Source: CADEEN01 sp963706685 (GTDB taxonomy: Bacteria; Pseudomonadota; Gammaproteobacteria; Burkholderiales; Burkholderiaceae_C). Taken from it: a DNA stretch of 64,000 nucleotides. The notes below the pieces were generated by a model, which was not told the DNA's origin, ran no database searches, and was given only the letters and a program-made list of their open reading frames with translations. Below, piece by piece: positions 38,599 to 48,312 of the stretch. The stretch spans positions 62,001 through 126,000 of the forward strand of contig CAVPMY010000019.1 of NCBI GenBank assembly GCA_963706685.1, given 5' to 3'. A program made the translations under genes and the position numbers. Position 1 is the first letter of the stretch. The number at the start of each line of letters is the position of its first letter.

Positions 38599-38629
38599 CA
38601 GCGCTCACCGCCGCCGACAATCTGCGCCC

Positions 38630-39283
38630 ATGACAGCCGTCCCCGCCGTCGAAGACGCCCTGCCCCCGGCCCTGCTCGAACGCCTGGCCGGGCATGGCAA
38701 CGTGCGTGCCTTCCCGGCGCACGCGATTCTGATCAACGAGGGTGACCAGACCGACACCCTCTACATCCTGCTCGCCGGTCGCGTGAAGCTGTATTCGAGC
38801 GCCGACAACGGGCGCGAGATCGTCCTCACCGTGCTGACGCCCGGGCAGTATTTCGGCGAGCTGTCGCTCGACGGCGCGCCGCGTTCGCTGTCGGCGCAGG
38901 CGCTGGAGTCCAGCCGCTGCTGCATCGTCGCGGGTCGCGAGCTGCGTCAGTTTCTGGCCGCCGAGCCGGACTTCGCGCTCCACCTGACGCACAAGCTGAT
39001 GCGCATGGTGCGCCGGCTGACCGAGCAGGTGAAGAGCCTGGCCCTGCAGGATGTCTACGGCCGCGTCTCGCGGCTGCTGATGGACTTGTCCGTCGAAGCC
39101 GGGCAGGCCGGCACTGAGCGGGTGCTGCGCGACAAGCTGACCCAGCAGGACATCGCCGACCGCGTCGGCTCGTCGCGCGAGATGGTCAACCGCATCATGA
39201 AGGAACTGGTCGCCGGGGGTTATGTCGCTACCGACGACAAGCAACGGCTCGTCATCCGGCGCAAGCTGCCCGCGGCCTGGTGA
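38630..39283 (+). CDS. Crp/Fnr-family transcriptional regulator
   Basis: A 217-residue regulator. A cyclic-nucleotide-binding beta-roll (~20-130) carries the phosphate-cassette region PGQYFGELSLDGAPRSLSA, a good match to the GELxLxxxxRSA consensus. The dimer helix and an HTH_Crp follow (LTQQDIADRVGSSREMVNRIMKEL). No Fnr-type N-terminal cysteine cluster is seen, so cAMP (or cGMP) is the likely ligand. The start at 38630 follows the conserved N-terminus. A CRP-like dyad lies upstream. Its 3' end overlaps the convergent PAP2 gene by 32 bp. Confidence 0.88.
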   Translation: MTAVPAVEDALPPALLERLAGHGNVRAFPAHAILINEGDQTDTLYILLAGRVKLYSSADNGREIVLTVLTPGQYFGELSLDGAPRSLSAQALESSRCCIVAGRELRQFLAAEPDFALHLTHKLMRMVRRLTEQVKSLALQDVYGRVSRLLMDLSVEAGQAGTERVLRDKLTQQDIADRVGSSREMVNRIMKELVAGGYVATDDKQRLVIRRKLPAAW

Positions 39284-39981
39284 TTTTCAGGCTGCGCAGC
39301 CACGAGATGCCGCCGAGGACGCGAAGGCTCTTCGGGGCGGCGGCCAGGCTGGCCACGCCGAGCGCCGCGCCCAGCGGCATGTCGATCAGGTGATGCTGGT
39401 AGGTCGTCAGCACCGAGACAGCGATCAGCCAGAACCAGGCCGCGAGCAGCGCGCGGCGCCAGGGCCGGCAGCGTCGGCGCCAGGCGCGCCCAGAGGATGA
39501 CGAGGAGTGCGACGTGCAGCGACGGCGCCCGGTTGTAGGGCAGGTCGGTGGCCGTGAGTGCGCCGAACAACAGCCCGAGCGGGCCTTCGGTCAGCGGTCG
39601 CTCGAAGGCCGTGCGCAGCGGCACCAGCAGATAACACAGCGAGGCCACGGCCACGGCGATCAGCACCGCGGCGGCGTGTCGATCCAGGCGTTCGCGCTGG
39701 CGATCGACGAAGAACGACGCAACGAAGAACAGGACGATGGACAGATAGGGCACGATGGTCCACGGCACGAAAGGGATCGAACGCTCCCACTCGAAGACCC
39801 CTTCGGCCCAGCCGCCGCGCCAGTGCGAGAGCTGGTTGCACAAGCCATACACCGTGGCGAAGCTCAAGCTGGTCGCGCCCATGCGCAGCACGGCGTCACG
39901 ATGCGACAGCGGGGTCCCGTCGGTCCGTGTGGAGACCGCCTCCATGCGGCGGTTCGTGGTGAATGTGATGATCGTGTTCAT
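39252..39981 (-). pseudogene. PAP2-superfamily membrane phosphatase, one frameshift
   Basis: A membrane protein of about 242 residues when one extra base near 39457 is ignored. The first frame gives the PAP2 motif NRAPSLHVALL after several hydrophobic segments. The second frame supplies the remaining catalytic motif TTYQHHLIDMPLG and reaches a TGA at 39252-39254. It resembles the inositol-phosphotransferase-like PAP2 branch and should act on lipid or isoprenoid phosphates at the membrane. Its ATG context repeats that of the small secreted gene upstream (both proteins start MNTII). Confidence 0.7.
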
Positions 39982-40019
39982 GGTGGGCCTTGGCGTCGTG
40001 TCGTCGATGCCCGAAAACG

Positions 40020-40184
40020 TCAACGCCGGGCAGCCGCGACGCCACCGATCACGCTGCGCTGCACCTGCTCGACATCCGCTGCGCGGACGGGGGCGGTGAA
40101 CAGCGAGAGCGCGGCACCGAGCGTGATGGCGCTGGCGATGGCAGCGGCGAAGCCGGTGGTCATGCGGTGGATGATCGTGTTCAT
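40020..40184 (-). CDS. Small secreted protein, 54 residues
   Basis: A short frame with AGGAG 7-11 bp before the ATG. It starts MNTIIHRMTTGFAAAIASA and continues through a hydrophobic core to TAPVRAADVEQVQ, a classic signal peptide with cleavage after APVRA. The mature part would be only ~20 residues, ending in Arg-Arg. I do not recognise it. It lies 38 bp upstream of the PAP2 gene on the same strand, and both start with the same codons. Confidence 0.5.
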   Translation of the reverse strand: MNTIIHRMTTGFAAAIASAITLGAALSLFTAPVRAADVEQVQRSVIGGVAAARR

Positions 40185-40327
40185 GGGCTGCTCCTGGGTC
40201 GGTCGGGTTGAGGGCTTGGGGGACAGTCACTCGGTGCGCTGGCCTGGAATGAACTCTAGGTTTGCTCACGCCCGCTGCCGAGTCAGCAAGCCACTCGGGG
40301 CGAGTGACTTAGTGCCAGGGGCAAACG

Positions 40328-42520
40328 TCAGCTCGAGGCCTCGCGCAACGCCAGCGTCACGTGGCGCAAGCGGCCAGCCAGGTGTCGCGCCATGTTGAGC
40401 ATGAAGCGGCCGTACAGGTCGGGGGCCTGCGCGCGCATGCGTTCGAGCGTGCCGCCATCTAGCGCATACAACACGCATGCCGATGCGGCGAAGGCGTCGG
40501 CCGAGCGCGCCGTGCCCTCGATCGCCGCCATCTCGCCCAGCATCACGCCGGGTGAGAAGGTGCCGAGCCGGCGGCTGCGCTCGGCCCCGTCGGCAAGCTT
40601 CACGCTCACCGTGATCGCGCCGCGCGCCAGCAGGTAGAGACGGCCTCCCGGATCGCCCTCATGGAACAGCGCCGCGCCCGCGGGCACGACCAGGCGCTGC
40701 AGGAACGGCTCGAGGCCGGCGACCTCGGCGGCCGACATGCCGCGGCAGATGTCCATCGCCGACAGCGGCAGCTCGGCGCCCGCCTCCAGGTCGGGCCAGC
40801 GCGCTTTCAGCTCGAAATCTTCGGCCTGTTCGAGCGCGCGATCCGCATCCTCGAACCAGCATTGCCGCGGCACCACCTTGTCGAGCCCGGCGCCGACCAT
40901 CACCGTGCCGCGCCGGTCATCGACCGCCACCGCGGCGATGGCGGCGCGAATGCCCTGCTCGCCCAGGCGGCGCATCGTCTGCGTCAGCACCAGCGCCCCG
41001 CTGGCGTCGACCTCGTGCACGCGCTGCAGGTCGAGGATCACATGCCGGCAACCCGCCGCGATGGCCTCGACCGCACGGCCGAAACGGTGCGCCGTGCCGA
41101 AGAACAGCGAGCCCTGCGCCTCGATGACGCGGATGGCCGGGCCGAGGCTGCGCAGGTGCAGCGCCTGCTCCTCGGTGCGGATGCGTGCCGACGGGCGCGC
41201 GGCGCCGTCGTAGTGGCCGCGCAGCGGCGCACGGCTGGTGTTGCGCACGTACAGCAGCATCGCGCCGACGACGCCGAGCAACACGGCCGGCACGGTGCCC
41301 AGCCACAGGGTGACCCCGCCGACGAGAACGCCGACGGCGATGTCGGCTTTCGGACACGTCATGAGGCGACGGCGCCAGGCCGTCACGACGTCCCATCCGA
41401 CGACGAGCAACACGCCGGCAAACACGGCGATCGGCACCACGAGCAGCAGCGGCAGAGCGAACAGCAGCAGCGGCATCGCCAGCACGGCGTGCAGCGTGCC
41501 CGACAGCCGCGTGCGGCCGCCGGCCTGGTAGTTGGCGATGCCGCGAAACGGCGCACCGCAGCTCACGGCGCCACCGGCCGCCGCCACGGCCATGTTGGAC
41601 AGCCCCTGGGCGATCAATTCACGATGACTTCGAAAGTGCGTCTGCGTGGCAATGCTGAGCACGGACGAGGACAGCAAGGACTCCATGGAGCCGATGAAGG
41701 CGATCGTCACGACGGCCGGCAGCACGGCAAACACCACCTCCAGCGTCGGGCGATCGATCGACAGCGCCGGCAGGTCCCACGGGCGCGGTGGGTACTGGCC
41801 GTTGGTCAGCGAATCGAGTCCGGTCAGCCCGACCGCCTCGCGTCCGAAGAGGGCCAGCAGAAGATAGTGGACCGCGGTACCGGCGAGCATGCCCACCAGC
41901 GGCGCCGGCGCGCGCGCAAAGGCCTTGCGGCAGCTGACGATGACGGCGACGGTGGCGAGGCCGACCACCATCGCGCCCCAGTGCAGGCCCGCACCGCGCA
42001 GCAACTCGTCCCAGCGCAGTGGCGTGTCCAGGCCGAGCAGCGGCGGCAGTTGCGGCCACATCACGAGCAGGCCCAGCGCGACCATGAAGCCCGAAACCAC
42101 CGGGTAGGGCAGGAAGCGGATGCCCGCACCGAAGCGCAGCAGCCCGAACGCCACCTGCAGCAGGCCCGCCAGCGCGGTGCAGAGCAGGGCAATGCCCAGG
42201 ATGCGCGGAACGCTCGGAGGTTGGCCCGTGTTGAGCGCCGGGTGGACTGCAATGGCCGTGATCAGCCCCGCCATCAGCACCGCGACCGAGCCGCGCGGGC
42301 CGTTGATCTGGCACGGGGTGCCGCCGGCCAGTGCGCTGACGATGCCCGCCACCGCCGAGGACGCCAGACCGGCCACCATCCCGCTGGCCACGTAGTTCGG
42401 GCCGAGCGGTGCAAAGGCGAGCATGCCGGCCGTGACCGAGTACGGCAGGCCGACCAGCATGCTGGCGAAGGCGCCGCGCAGGTCGCCAGCCAGATGGGGA
42501 AATCGCGCGCGAAGGTCCAC
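40328..42520 (-). CDS. SulP anion transporter fused to STAS and cyclic-nucleotide-binding domains
   Basis: A 730-residue protein. The SulP/SLC26 membrane core (~10-420) starts GLPYSVTAGMLAFAPLGPN, has a GGTPCQINGPRGS substrate-site helix and GSMESLLSSSVL. A STAS domain follows (~440-560; VILDLQRVHEVDASGALVL). The C-terminal cNMP-binding domain (~590-715) has the cassette PGVMLGEMAAIEGTARSADA. By family it imports sulfate, bicarbonate or a dicarboxylate. The cNMP domain suggests direct gating by cAMP, which fits the nearby cyclase and Crp genes. The substrate is not determinable from sequence. Confidence 0.88.
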   Translation of the reverse strand: MDLRARFPHLAGDLRGAFASMLVGLPYSVTAGMLAFAPLGPNYVASGMVAGLASSAVAGIVSALAGGTPCQINGPRGSVAVLMAGLITAIAVHPALNTGQPPSVPRILGIALLCTALAGLLQVAFGLLRFGAGIRFLPYPVVSGFMVALGLLVMWPQLPPLLGLDTPLRWDELLRGAGLHWGAMVVGLATVAVIVSCRKAFARAPAPLVGMLAGTAVHYLLLALFGREAVGLTGLDSLTNGQYPPRPWDLPALSIDRPTLEVVFAVLPAVVTIAFIGSMESLLSSSVLSIATQTHFRSHRELIAQGLSNMAVAAAGGAVSCGAPFRGIANYQAGGRTRLSGTLHAVLAMPLLLFALPLLLVVPIAVFAGVLLVVGWDVVTAWRRRLMTCPKADIAVGVLVGGVTLWLGTVPAVLLGVVGAMLLYVRNTSRAPLRGHYDGAARPSARIRTEEQALHLRSLGPAIRVIEAQGSLFFGTAHRFGRAVEAIAAGCRHVILDLQRVHEVDASGALVLTQTMRRLGEQGIRAAIAAVAVDDRRGTVMVGAGLDKVVPRQCWFEDADRALEQAEDFELKARWPDLEAGAELPLSAMDICRGMSAAEVAGLEPFLQRLVVPAGAALFHEGDPGGRLYLLARGAITVSVKLADGAERSRRLGTFSPGVMLGEMAAIEGTARSADAFAASACVLYALDGGTLERMRAQAPDLYGRFMLNMARHLAGRLRHVTLALREASS

Positions 42521-42849
42521 GAGTTTTTCGGCTCCGGGGGCCGCGCGACATCCCTGACCGGTTCTTCGTCAGGCTCGAGTCCCTGCGCCTCGTCGGCAAA
42601 CAGATCGCGCCGCGGATCAATCGTTGTTCAAGTGCACGGTTTTTCCGAGACGATAGAGTGACCGGGCGCGTCTGTCGAGGCTTCGATCGCGGCCGCGATG
42701 GTGGGTCTGCTTGTCGGACCGGCCGGCCTGTCGTGGCTGAACCTGAAGTGCCATCCTGAACATGGCGACGCCGAGCAGCGCCCGCGCTGGAACAAACTGC
42801 GTTGCCAAAGGGTCACCGAACCGGTGGCTTGCATGAAAAGGCAGACGAC
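42521..42849. other. Intergenic stretch without a clear gene
   Basis: These 329 bp separate the divergent SulP and MaoC-like genes. A 51-codon plus-strand frame (42698-42853, starting MVGLLVGPAGLSW) ends on a stop overlapping the MaoC-like ATG. It lacks a ribosome-binding site and resembles nothing known, so I do not call it. No clear promoter, repeat or RNA was seen. Confidence 0.5.
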
Positions 42850-43707
42850 ATGACCTCAGACACCGACCTGACTGCGTGGATCGGCCGCAGCGAGACCGTC
42901 AGCGATTCGATCGGCGCGACGCCGGTGAAGGCGTTGACCGCCACGCTCGATCACCCGGCCGCGCCGGTCGTTGAGGGCACGGTGTTGCCGCCGCTGTGGC
43001 ATTGGCTGTATTTCCTGCCGATTCACCGCCAAAGCGAGATCGGCCCCGACGGCCACGCCAGGCGCGGCGGCTTCCTGCCGCCGGTGCCGCTGCCGCGACG
43101 CATGTGGGCCGGCAGCCAGTTCGAGTTCCGCTCGCCGATCCGCGTCGGCGACAAGGTCGAGCGCACCTCGACGATCGACGGTGTCACCACCAAGCAAGGC
43201 CGCAGCGGCAAGCTGGTGTTCGTCAAGGTGCGCCATGAGCTGCGCTGCAATGATGCAACGGACGCCGCATTGGTCGAGTACCACGACATCGTCTACCGCG
43301 AGGCGCAAGAAGCCGACGGACATGGAGCCGCCGCCGCAGAAGGCGAACGGCGGCGCCGCCTGGCAGCGCGAGATCGTTCCCGACGACTGTGCTGCTGTTC
43401 CGCTACTCGGCGCTGACCTTCAACGGCCACCGCATCCACTACGACCGCAAGTACGTCACCGAGGTCGAAGGCTATCCGGGCCTGATCGTGCACGGCCCGC
43501 TGATCGCCACGCTGCTGATGGACCTGTTGCGCCGCCAGGCGCCCAAGCCGATGTCGCGAGCTTTCGCTTCAAGGCCGTGCGGCCGACCTTCGACCTGCAC
43601 CCCTTCCGCGTCAATGGCCAACCGGCCGCCGACGGCCAGAGCGTCAAGCTGTGGGCCAGGACCATGAAGGCTGGCTGACGATGGACGCCGAGGCGACGCT
43701 GCGCTGA
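42850..43707 (+). pseudogene. MaoC-like mesaconyl-CoA hydratase-type gene, several frameshifts
   Basis: The pieces form one protein of about 285 residues. The N-terminal FAS1-like hot-dog domain reads WIGRSETVSDSIGATPVKAL and PLPRRMWAGSQFEF. The C-terminal hot-dog domain (FRYSALTFNGHRIHYDRKYV, VHGPLIATLLMDLL, FRFKAVRPTFDLHPFRVNG) carries the catalytic-type Asp/His region. It matches 3-methylfumaryl/mesaconyl-C4-CoA hydratase-like enzymes. Frames change near 43306, 43388, 43547 and 43660; two are extra bases and two missing ones. The ATG at 42850 follows the family start. Because all domains are preserved in order, errors in the sequence are the simplest explanation. Confidence 0.72.
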
Positions 43708-43781
43708 ATGCAATGACACGAGGAATCACCCTGCAGCCGCTCGAGGGGCACACGGGGGTGCCACTTCACTGACGCAGCGGA

Positions 43782-44870
43782 CTAGGCCGGCGCGCGCTTC
43801 AAGGTCTCGAAGAAATCGCCGAAGACTGCGTCGCGCGCGACCGCATAGGCCTCGCGCATCGGCAGCGGCTCCTCGCCGCGTGCCATCCAGCGCCGGTCGT
43901 CAGTCAGGATCGGCGTCGGCACCAGGTGGCTCGGTACCCAGTCCGGATTCAGCAGCCAGGCGATGTTGATCAGGTCCCAGATCACCCACGAATACCCTGG
44001 TGCCTGCACGTCGAAGCCCGCGAAGTCGCGCAACGGGTTGTGCACGTACAGCTCATGCAGGTAGGCGCCGATCGCGCCGCGCGGCTGCACATGCAACGTC
44101 ATCTCCGGCAGCGACAGCCGCAGCTGCGCGCCGACATGAAAGCCCGGCAGGTAGACCAGCGGCACGGCGCTGTCGAACAGCACGCGCGACGCGGCCATGT
44201 CCTGCTCGAGGTTGAGCGAGAAGTTGATGTGCGGCGCGTGAGAGGGGTAGCCGCTGGTCCAGACGACGACGATGCGGCGGGCGATGTCCGGCGCGGCCAA
44301 CAACGCGTTGGCGATGTTGGTCACGCAGCCGATGGCGACGACGTAGAGCGGCTCGCCGTCAGCCGGCGTCGCGCGCGCGGCAGCAATCAGGTGCTGGACG
44401 GCGTCGCTCATCTGCGGCGTGTGATCGTCGGCGAGGTAGGCCACGCTGCCGCGAAACACGCGCCCCGTATGCAGCAGCCTCAGCAACCCGAACACGCGCA
44501 CGATCTCGTCGTAGCTGCGCGCCATGCCCTCGCCCGGTGGACAGAACACCGGCCAGTGGCCGATGGCATCGAGCGACAGGCCTTGCCGTGCCAGGCGATC
44601 GAGCGTCGCGCCGTGCTGCTGCAGCAAGGCGCGCTCGAATGGCGATGCCTGTTGCGGTTGTGCACGCACGGCGAGCGCGCGCTGCATCTCCTGGCGCCGG
44701 TGTTCGAACGAAAAAGGCGCTGCGTACACCGCCAGCACGTCCAGCCGCTCGGGGGACAACAGCGCCCAGGCCAGCGCGAACTGATCGTCGATCTCGTTGG
44801 CGGCGTCGGTGTCGATGACGACGCGCGGACGGGCGCGCGGCGGCGCCAGGCGCTGGGCGTGCGAGATCAT
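43782..44870 (-). CDS. Inosine-uridine preferring nucleoside hydrolase (IunH family)
   Basis: A 362-residue hydrolase. The calcium-binding signature VVIDTDAANEIDDQFAL is at the N-terminus and a family-typical VVAIGCVTNIANAL segment follows. It would cleave ribonucleosides or a nucleoside-like compound to base and ribose. The ATG at 44870 overlaps the stop of the GST gene (ATGA), giving a two-gene unit. Residues NFSLNLEQDMAA replace the usual NxxxD substrate loop order, so the exact substrate is open. Confidence 0.85.
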   Translation of the reverse strand: MISHAQRLAPPRARPRVVIDTDAANEIDDQFALAWALLSPERLDVLAVYAAPFSFEHRRQEMQRALAVRAQPQQASPFERALLQQHGATLDRLARQGLSLDAIGHWPVFCPPGEGMARSYDEIVRVFGLLRLLHTGRVFRGSVAYLADDHTPQMSDAVQHLIAAARATPADGEPLYVVAIGCVTNIANALLAAPDIARRIVVVWTSGYPSHAPHINFSLNLEQDMAASRVLFDSAVPLVYLPGFHVGAQLRLSLPEMTLHVQPRGAIGAYLHELYVHNPLRDFAGFDVQAPGYSWVIWDLINIAWLLNPDWVPSHLVPTPILTDDRRWMARGEEPLPMREAYAVARDAVFGDFFETLKRAPA

Positions 44871-45580
44871 GCGCTGCGCGGCGGAATGTTCAGGCCCTTG
44901 TCCACCGCCGGCCGCGCCTCGAACGCCTTCAGCACACGCTGCACCTGCGCGAACGCTGAAAAACCGACGAGTTCGCCGGCCCCGTAGAAGCCGACCAGGT
45001 TGCGCACCCACGGAAAGATCGCGATGTCGGCGATCGTGTACTGGTCGCCCATCACCCATGCACGACTCGGCCAGCCGTTGCTCGAGCACGCCGAGCAGGC
45101 GCTTCGATTCGGCGACGTAGCGGTCGCGCGGCCGTTTGTCTTCGATAGTCCTTGCCGGCAAACTTGTGGAAGAAGCCGAGCTGGCCGAACATCGGGCCGA
45201 TGCCGCCCATCTGGAACATCACCCACTGCAGCGTCTCGTAGCGCAGCGCCGTGTCGCTGCGGCATCAGCTGGCCGGTCTTGTCGGCGAGGTAGAGCAGGA
45301 TCGCGCCTGATTCGAACAGCGCCAGCGGCTCGCCGTCCGGGCCGTCCGGATCGATGATCGCCGGGATCTTGTTGTTCGGGTTGAGCGACAGGAACTCGGG
45401 CGAGCGTCTGATCGTTGGTGTCGAAGCTCACCAGATGCGGCCTCGTAGGGCAGGCCGGTTTCCTCGAGCAGCGATCGACACCTTGACGCCGTTGGGCGTC
45501 GGCAGCGAGTAGAGCTGCAGGCGCTGCGGGTGGCGCGCGGGCCATTTGCGGGTGATCGGGAAGTCGGCAAGCGTGGTCAT
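44867..45580 (-). pseudogene. YghU/Ure2-type glutathione S-transferase, several frameshifts
   Basis: Segments in three frames line up as one GST of about 235 residues. They include ITRKWPARHPQRLQLYSLPTPNGVKVSI and EETGLPYEA at the N-terminus, where the thioredoxin-like glutathione site lies. Further on are NNKIPAIIDPDGPDG-type and ALFESGAILLYLADKTG-type pieces, then the C-domain WVMGDQYTIADIAIFPWVRNLVGFY. Removing single bases at about six places between 45060 and 45480 restores the frame. It is coupled to the nucleoside hydrolase gene by ATGA. A sequence error cluster is likely. Confidence 0.7.
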
Positions 45581-45677
45581 GGTGTCCCCGGCGTTGTTTC
45601 GATGCGGCTGGCGATTCTGACCGCGCGATACTGCGCGCGCCCGCCCGGCTGCCAATGGCCCTACCTGAGTTCGCCGA

Positions 45678-46404
45678 ATGCCCGATGAATTGATCAATGC
45701 CCTGCGGGCGTCCTTCGCCGCGCATGCCGATCCGGCGCGGGCCGCGCCGATGCAGGCCTACATGAAGTCGACGCTGCCCTTTTATGGCATTGCCGCGCCG
45801 CTGCGCCGCCGGCTCACCGCCGAGTCGGTGCTGTCACATCCGGCAGCCGACACCGCCGCACTCGCGCGCACGATGCGCGATCTGTGGCGCGGCGCGCGAT
45901 TTCGCGAAGAGCGCTATGCGGCGGTCGAACTGCCGCGGCTCGGGCGCGTCCACCCCAGACTGGTCAACCTCGATCTGTTGCCACTGGTGCAGGAGATGAT
46001 CACCCGCGGCGCCTGGTGGGACCTCGTCGACGACCTCTCAGGCAACGTGCTGGCGCGGCTGCTCGAACGCCATCCGGCGCGCGATGAAGCCGCTGCTGCG
46101 CCGCTGGGCGACGGCCGATGACCTGTGGCTGCGCCGCGCGGCAATGCTGGTGCAGCGCAGCGTCGATCGATGTTCGTTCGATGCCGTGCTGCTTTATGAC
46201 ACGATCCTGCCGTCGATCGGCACCGGACAGTTCGCGGATGAATTCTTCATCCGCAAAGGCATCGGCTGGGCGCTGCGCGAACGCTCGTACGCGGCGCCCG
46301 AAGAAGTCCAAGCCTTCTGCCGGGAGTACGCTGCGCAACTGTCCGCGCTGACAGTGCGCGAGGCGCTGAAGGTCATCCACAAGAGGAGCAACGACGATGG
46401 CTGA
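45678..46404 (+). pseudogene. DNA alkylation repair (AlkD-like) protein, one frameshift
   Basis: An all-helical HEAT-repeat protein of about 241 residues. The first frame carries LPFYGIAAPLRRRL and WWDLVDDLSGNVLARLLERHP. The second frame continues MKPLLRRWATADDLWLRRAAMLVQ and FIRKGIGWALRERSY, which is the AlkD/AlkC glycosylase core with its catalytic-type Trp/Asp region. One extra base near 46082 splits them. AlkD enzymes excise alkylated bases without base flipping. The stop overlaps the PPK2 start by 8 bp. Confidence 0.78.
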
Positions 46405-47182
46405 CAAGAAGGGCAAGTCCGGCATCTCGAAGAAGGACTATTTCGATCAACTCGAGCCGCTGCAGCTCGAACTCAACCAGATGGCGCGCTGGCTGCAAGC
46501 CAAGGGCCAGCGGCTGCTGGTGCTCGTCGAAGGGCGCGACACGGCCGGCAAGGGCGGCGTCATCGCCGCGATCGCCGACACGCTCAATCCGCGCCAATGC
46601 CATGTCGTCGCACTGCAGCAAACCGAGCGACCGCGAGCGCACGCAGTGGTACTTCCAGCGCTACGTGCCCCACTTGCCGGCGGCCGGCGAGATCGTGCTC
46701 TTCGACCGCAGTTGGTACAACCGCGCTGGCGTGGAGCTGGTGATGGGCTTTTGCACGGCGCAGGAAACCGCCGCGTTCCTGAAGCAGGCGCCGCTGTTCG
46801 AGAAGCTGCTCACCGATGACGGCGTACTGCTCTTCAAGTACTGGCTCACCGTCGATCAGGCGCTGCAGGAAGAGCGCTTTGCCGAACGGCTCGAAGACCC
46901 GATGAAGCGCTGGAAACTCTCGCCGATCGACCTCAAGTCGCGCGAGCAGTACACCGACTACACGAAGGCACGCGACGGTCATGCTCGAAGCCACGCACAC
47001 GCAAGCATGCGCCGTGGACGCTGGTCGACTTCAACGATCAGAAACGCGGCCGGCTGGCGCTGATCCGGCACCTGCTCGACCACCTGCCGGACACGAAGGT
47101 GCCGGCCGACAAGATCGAGTTTCCGCCGCTGGCGGGCAAGCCGGCCAAGGAAGTCTTCCGCGGCAAGTTGAAGCCGATCTGA
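46397..47182 (+). pseudogene. ppk2: Polyphosphate kinase 2, three frameshifts
   Basis: The gene encodes a PPK2-family kinase of about 260 residues. The P-loop is VEGRDTAGKGG, the second motif is the lid and Walker B-like FDRSWYNRAGVE, and the rest includes LFKYWLTVDQ. The C-terminal part reads LVDFNDQKRGRLALIRHLLDH and PPLAGKPAKEVFRGKLKPI. Single extra bases near 46617, 46980 and 47002 break the frame. PPK2 uses polyphosphate to phosphorylate nucleoside mono- or diphosphates. It overlaps the preceding AlkD-like gene by 8 bp. Confidence 0.8.
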
Positions 47183-47249
47183 CGGCCGCGTGCAGGCCCG
47201 TCGCAGGGTCTCTGGCGCACGGCTACGATCGTCGGCAAGGAGCGGCTTC

Positions 47250-48264
47250 ATGAACAGCGTCGACGTCGACGTCATCCGCAGCGCCATCGACTGGCTGGGC
47301 CGCGGCCACCGTGTCATGCTGGGCACGGTGGTGCGGACCTGGGGTTCGGCGCCGCGCCCGCCCGGCTCGTTGATGGTCATCCGCGACGACGGCCAGGTGG
47401 CCGGCTCGCTGTCGGGCGGCTGCATCGAGGACGACCTGATCGGGCGCGTGTCGCGCGGCGAACTCGCCGCCGCGCCTGCCGAAGCCACCACCTATGGCGC
47501 CACCGCCGAGGAGGCGCAGCGCTTCGGCCTGCCCTGCGGCGGCACGGTGCAGGTCGTGCTCGAACCGCTGTCGGCGCAGTCGCTGCTGCGCGAACTGCTG
47601 GCCGCCATCGAGAGCCACCGCGTGGTGCGCCGGCGCCTGGACCTGGCCACCGGCCTGGTGCCACTCGGAGACTGCGGAGGACGGCGACACGCTGCGCTTC
47701 GACGGCGCGACGCTGCAGCACCGTGCACGGCCCGCGCCTGCGCCTGCTCATCATCGGCGGCGGCCAGCTCTCGCGCTACCTGGCCAGCATGGCCGTCATG
47801 CTCGACTACCACGTCACCGTCTGCGAGCCGCGCCAGGAGTACGACGAGGGCTGGGCAGGCGCTCGGGGCGTGACGCTGTCGCCCAGCATGCCCGACGACC
47901 TGGTGCTGGCGATGAACCTCGACGCCAACAGCGCCGTGGTCGCGCTGACGCACGATCCCAAGCTCGACGACCTGGCCTTGATGGAGGCGCTGCGCACGCC
48001 GGCCTTCTATGTCGGCGCCGCTCGGCTCGCGGCGCAACAACGACAAGCGCCGCGAGCGCCTGCTGCGAGTTCGACGTCAGCCGCGAGGAGACGGCGCGAT
48101 TGCACGGGCCGGTGGGCCTGAACCTGGGTGGCCTGACGCCGCCCGAGATCGCGATGTCCATCGTCGCCGAGATGACCGCGGTGCGCCGCGGCATCGACCT
48201 GAAGGAGCCGCTGGCCGACTGGCGCGCCTCGGTCACGGCCTGTCCCGCCGCGGCCGGCCCGTGA
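47250..48264 (+). pseudogene. XdhC-family molybdenum-cofactor insertion chaperone, four frameshifts
   Basis: The N-terminal XdhC/CoxI domain has LGTVVRTWGSAPRPPGSLMVI and GSLSGGCIEDDL. The C-terminal Rossmann domain has LRLLIIGGGQLSRYLASMA and LTHDPKLDDLALMEAL, then the GSRRNNDKRRERL and FDVSREETARLHGPVGLNLGG blocks. Extra bases near 47668, 47721, 48022 and 48062 account for all frame changes and lead to the TGA at 48262-48264, giving about 337 residues. AAGGAG precedes the ATG. XdhC sulfurates and inserts Moco into xanthine-dehydrogenase-family enzymes, which could include the iorAB product further downstream. Confidence 0.78.
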
Positions 48265-48312
48265 CGAGGCGCTGAGGCCGGCGCGCTTCGGCGCCGGCCA
48301 TGACCGGGCCCA

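Noticed and set aside
42698..42853. 51-codon frame whose stop overlaps the MaoC-like start
   Set aside because: No ribosome-binding site, unremarkable composition, no resemblance; the ATGA overlap is likely chance.
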